From Pseudomonadota bacterium (GTDB lineage: Bacteria; Pseudomonadota; Gammaproteobacteria; Steroidobacterales; Steroidobacteraceae), in the NCBI GenBank assembly GCA_023391335.1, contig JAEWBG010000030.1:1-16382 (forward strand): a stretch of 16,382 nt of DNA. The letters are read 5' to 3'. Shown here piece by piece: positions 13,833-16,382 of this stretch; within the stretch, counting starts at the first letter, position 1, and each line of letters opens with the position of its first letter. A program made the translations under genes and the position numbers. The notes under the pieces were generated by a model. It did not search any database, was not told the origin of the DNA, and saw only the letters and a list, made by a program, of their open reading frames with translations.

Positions 13833-15323
13833 ATGCGTCGAACACGATTCGTTGTGGCGGCGCTTGTTGTGATGGCTGCATCACTTGCTGTTCACGGCGC
13901 TGAGCCCATTGCACACGTCCAAGCGGGTGCTGTGCGCGGCCAACAATTGGACGATGGCAGTACGCTGTTTCGCGGCATTCCTTTCGCAGCGCCGCCCACG
14001 GGCAAAAATCGCTGGCGTGCTCCGCAGGCTGTAAAACCGTGGCCCGGCGTTCGCGATGCAATTCGCCGTGCCGCGCCCTGCATGCAGTCTTCCTTCGGCT
14101 GGAACGCAACCGATGCGGCGAGCAGCAGCGAAGATTGCCTCTATCTCGATGTCCACACACCGAAACTGGATACGGCGGCGAAGCTTCCCGTGATGGTGTG
14201 GATCCACGGCGGCGCCAATCGCGCCGGTTCTGCGGGCGACTACGCGGCATCGACGATGGTCCAAGGCGGCGTCGTGCTGGTTGCGATTCAGTATCGATTG
14301 GATGTGTTTGGATTCCTGTCGCTTCCCGAACTCACGAAGGATTCACCCACGCGCTCCTCCGGCAATTACGCGCTACTCGATCAGCTCGCCGCACTGCGAT
14401 GGGTTCACGACAACGTTGCTGCATTCGGTGGCGATCCGAATCAAGTCACCCTCTTCGGCCAGTCTGCCGGTGCGCAAGATGTCGGGTTGCTGATGTTGTC
14501 GCCGCGATCGAAAGGACTCTTCATTCGAGCGATAGAAGAGAGCGGCACGGCAGGATTCGGACTGCCGCCGCGAACCTTGCAGCAAAACGAAGCACTTGGT
14601 GCACAGATTTTGAGGCTCGCCAGCGCTCGCAGTGCGGCGGAGTTACGCGACATGTCTGCTCAACGGCTACTCGAAGCATCGTTGCAGTTAGATCCGCCGC
14701 AAATCGAGGACGACAGCTTCATTTGGCTGCAATCGATCGTCGACGGCTATGTGCTGCCGGATACACCCGAGCACATTCTGCGTTCCGGTAAGCAACAACC
14801 GGTGCAGTTGATGCTCGGCACGAACGCCACGGAGTTTCCGATGTTCAGAGGCGCCGCGAACGCGCGGCATGCCGTGGAAATCGCTTTCGGAAAGAATTCT
14901 GCCGAGGCGCTCCGCGCGTACGGAATCGCGCATGACGAAGCCGTGTCGGAATCACTCGCGACGCGCATTGCAGCCGACATCATGTTTCGCTGTCCTGCTG
15001 CTTTCGTCGCTGCAACACATGAGCGTGCGGGCCATCCAGTGTTCCAATACGAATTCAACGTTACGCCCGTGAATGGCGGCACGCCGATCCATAGTTCGGA
15101 GTTGTCTTACGTCTTCGGCGGGCTCGCGCTACCGAAGAATCCTGAAGTGAAGCTGCAGGACTATTGGGTACGGTTCGCCAAAACGGGTGATCCAAATCCG
15201 AGTGGCGAGGTGCAGTGGCCACGCTTCGGGTCGTCTCGAAGCTATATCGAATTCAGCGACACGGGTCTGACTGCAAAGCAGCAGTTGGGCGGATCTATCT
15301 GCAATTTGAGGAGTGCTCCATGA
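13833..15323 (+). CDS. exported type-B carboxylesterase/lipase family hydrolase
   Basis: A 496-aa serine hydrolase of the carboxylesterase/cholinesterase family (alpha/beta-hydrolase fold). Residues 1-23 form a signal peptide (MRRTR, hydrophobic core, VHGAE), so it acts in the periplasm or outside. The catalytic triad is visible: Ser211 in GQSAGAQ, Glu334 in GTNATEF and His420 in IHSSELSYVFG. HGG at 125-127 forms the oxyanion hole, and Cys83 and Cys102 are placed for the conserved first disulfide. Length is typical. It starts 14 bp after the isomerase with AAGGA at 13820-13824 and overlaps the next gene by 4 bp, so it belongs to the operon. It may remove acetyl, feruloyl or other acyl groups from carbohydrate; the family alone does not fix the substrate. 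Confidence 0.92.
   Translation: MRRTRFVVAALVVMAASLAVHGAEPIAHVQAGAVRGQQLDDGSTLFRGIPFAAPPTGKNRWRAPQAVKPWPGVRDAIRRAAPCMQSSFGWNATDAASSSEDCLYLDVHTPKLDTAAKLPVMVWIHGGANRAGSAGDYAASTMVQGGVVLVAIQYRLDVFGFLSLPELTKDSPTRSSGNYALLDQLAALRWVHDNVAAFGGDPNQVTLFGQSAGAQDVGLLMLSPRSKGLFIRAIEESGTAGFGLPPRTLQQNEALGAQILRLASARSAAELRDMSAQRLLEASLQLDPPQIEDDSFIWLQSIVDGYVLPDTPEHILRSGKQQPVQLMLGTNATEFPMFRGAANARHAVEIAFGKNSAEALRAYGIAHDEAVSESLATRIAADIMFRCPAAFVAATHERAGHPVFQYEFNVTPVNGGTPIHSSELSYVFGGLALPKNPEVKLQDYWVRFAKTGDPNPSGEVQWPRFGSSRSYIEFSDTGLTAKQQLGGSICNLRSAP
15308..15313 (+). promoter_or_regulatory. ribosome binding site GAGGAG for the SGNH hydrolase
   Basis: GAGGAG lies inside the end of the esterase gene, 6 bp before ATG 15320. 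It sets this start over longer in-frame readings from 15215 and makes independent initiation likely in spite of the ATGA overlap. Confidence 0.75.
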
Positions 15324-16048
15324 AACGCCGTACCTTCATCGCCGCGTGCTCATTGCCATTTGCAGCGAGTGCTTTTGCCGCGAGTCCGCTCGATTGCCTG
15401 GATGAGAAAACGCGTGCACTCGCCGAACGTAACCAAACCGATTGGGCGCAACTGAATCGCTATCGCGCCGACAACGACGCATTGCGCGCTAACAAAACGC
15501 GCGTCGACGTCGTGTTCATGGGGGACTCGATTACAGAAGGCTGGGTCACGAAGACACCGGATCTATTCAAGTCCGGCCGCGTGGGCCGCGGAATCAGCGG
15601 ACAAACGACACCGCAGATGCTCGTGCGATTTCGCCAAGACGTCATCGATCTAAAGCCTCGAGTCGTTCACATCATGGCGGGCACGAACGACGTTGCTGGG
15701 AACACAGGTCCCATGACGCCTGAGATGACGCAAGAAAATCTGATGTCCATGGTCGAACTCGCGCACGCGAACAAGATCAAGGTGGTGCTCGCTTCGATTC
15801 CTCCTGCGGGTCGTTTCCCTTGGCGGCCTGAGGTGCAGACGATTCCGGCGATCCCGAATTTGAATGCGTGGATCAAGGGCTATGCGAATGCGCACAACAT
15901 CATCTATGCGGACTACTTCGCCGCGCTCGCCGATGACAAAGGCGCGATGAAGCCTGGCCTCGCGAATGATGGCGTGCATCCGACGCCGGAAGGCTATGCA
16001 GTGATGAATCCGATTACCGAGCGTGCGATTGCGAAAGCGCTGCGGTAG
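15320..16048 (+). CDS. exported SGNH/GDSL-family hydrolase
   Basis: A 242-aa esterase of the SGNH fold, close in pattern to platelet-activating-factor acetylhydrolase-like and carbohydrate acetylesterase groups. An export signal covers 1-20 (MKRRTF then a hydrophobic core ending AFA); the Arg pair leaves Tat export possible. The four blocks are complete: Ser70 in FMGDSITEG, Gly94 in GISGQTT, Asn123 in GTNDV, and Asp217/His220 in DGVHPTPEGY. It is the last gene of the run and overlaps the esterase stop as ATGA. Together with that esterase it points to removal of acyl (likely acetyl) groups from an extracellular or periplasmic sugar polymer. No intrinsic terminator is obvious after the stop; CACGGAG-type repeats begin 13 bp later. 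Confidence 0.92.
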   Translation: MKRRTFIAACSLPFAASAFAASPLDCLDEKTRALAERNQTDWAQLNRYRADNDALRANKTRVDVVFMGDSITEGWVTKTPDLFKSGRVGRGISGQTTPQMLVRFRQDVIDLKPRVVHIMAGTNDVAGNTGPMTPEMTQENLMSMVELAHANKIKVVLASIPPAGRFPWRPEVQTIPAIPNLNAWIKGYANAHNIIYADYFAALADDKGAMKPGLANDGVHPTPEGYAVMNPITERAIAKALR

Positions 16049-16061
16049 TGGGGGCGAAGAG

Positions 16062-16091
16062 TTTCACACGGAGGGCACGGAGAACACGGAG
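16062..16091 (+). repeat. CACGGAG-type repeat, copy 3
   Basis: These 30 bases match 5321-5350 with one mismatch (GGGC for GGAC), over 10 kb away. The downstream part of the unit found at 5351-5370 is not present here, so the shared element core is the first 30 bases. Confidence 0.75.
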
Positions 16092-16146
16092 ATCCAAGAA
16101 AAAATCGAAAAATCGCATCAGCGCGTGAGCGGAGATCTTTTTTGCT

Positions 16147-16173
16147 CCGTTCGTCCTGGGCCGGTCGAAGGAC
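16147..16173. repeat. dispersed GTCCT...GTCGAAGGAC repeat
   Basis: Related to 4530-4555: CCGTTCGT is followed by a stem GTCCT/AGGAC in place of GTGCT/AGCAC, with the GTCGA loop part shared. Both arms changed together, which keeps the pairing. Confidence 0.55.
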
Positions 16174-16204
16174 ATCGGCCCGTCACCTGTCAAATAGAAG
16201 AGAA

Positions 16205-16377
16205 TCTCCACGGAGAGCACGGAGGCTCAGAAGATAAACATAAAAGATCAAATTCGATCGATCATATCTGGACCGTAAGTAACAGTGGGCCAACTCGATG
16301 GCAATCCAACGAGCTGTTTCCTTTTCGTGCGCCTATTCTGATCTTCTACTCCGTGATCTCCGTGTCCTCCGTGGAGA
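16205..16377. repeat. 173-bp block bounded by inverted CACGGAG sequences
   Basis: The left end (16205-16224, TCTCCACGGAGAGCACGGAG) and the reverse complement of the right end (16358-16377) agree at 18 of 20 bases. A further CTCCGTG at 16349-16355 extends the right side. The interior has no coding frame of note. It has the form of a small MITE-like element or of two CACGGAG repeats inserted in opposite directions. Confidence 0.5.
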
Positions 16378-16382
16378 TACTC

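Larger units (their letters stand above)
16049..16382. other. 334-bp terminal non-coding region made largely of repeats
   Basis: No gene is seen on either strand. From left to right it holds a CACGGAG-type copy (16062-16091), a T-run at about 16137-16143 lying inside the loop of CGGAG/CTCCG and so not a standard terminator, a GTCCT/AGGAC repeat (16147-16173), and a 173-bp block bounded by inverted CACGGAG sequences (16205-16377). The window ends here, so the feature to the right is not visible. Confidence 0.65.

Noticed and set aside
13168..14250. 360-codon open frame on the minus strand
   Set aside because: Spans the ends of two well-supported + strand genes and their ribosome site; Arg-rich translation without a domain.
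14039..14791. 250-codon + strand frame
   Set aside because: Out of frame within the carboxylesterase gene, which has a full catalytic triad.
16124..16151. possible intrinsic terminator with a T run after the SGNH hydrolase
   Set aside because: The T run lies in the loop between CGGAG and CTCCG, not after a stem.

Overview
The window looks like chromosomal DNA of a Gram-negative bacterium, most likely a gammaproteobacterium. This rests on lipoprotein and twin-arginine export signals, an E. coli Mak-type ROK kinase, several families of short palindromic intergenic repeats, and GC judged by eye in the high fifties. A Xanthomonadales/Steroidobacterales relative is my guess, not a demonstrated placement. 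I see no phage, transposase, CRISPR or tRNA/rRNA genes. Nine of the ten genes lie on the + strand.

Left part (1-4014): a secreted M20 metallopeptidase, then a two-gene unit for a periplasmic FAD dehydrogenase. The GMC catalytic subunit carries the Cys-x5-Cys-x3-Cys spacing of a 3Fe-4S cluster and has no export signal. It is followed after 12 bp by a gluconate-2-dehydrogenase-subunit-3-like protein with a twin-arginine signal, which probably carries it across the membrane. No cytochrome subunit is present.

Middle (4015-6719): mostly non-coding and rich in repeats. It holds a 99-bp palindromic element, GTGTGGGGTG repeats, a CCTTCCCCC hairpin, a GTGCT/AGCAC repeat and two CACGGAG-type repeats. 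Two small genes sit among them: a stand-alone response-regulator receiver domain and a hemerythrin-like (HHE) protein with a C-terminal membrane anchor.

6720-10188: a large surface lipoprotein (Gly tract, Gly-Ser-Pro linker, two Ig-like domains, long beta-propeller-like region), converging on a minus-strand multi-pass membrane protein of the lysylphosphatidylglycerol synthase/YbhN family.

Right part (10310-16048): a likely carbohydrate locus. A ROK-type regulator that has lost its kinase and zinc motifs is followed by a ROK hexokinase (manno/fructokinase, Mak-like), an AGE-family sugar epimerase/isomerase (overlap TAATG), an exported carboxylesterase (14-bp gap) and an exported SGNH hydrolase (overlap ATGA). 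My reading is that the exported esterases remove acyl groups from a mannose-containing glycan, while the kinase and isomerase bring mannose into fructose 6-phosphate, under the ROK regulator. The last 334 bp again consist of interspersed repeats.
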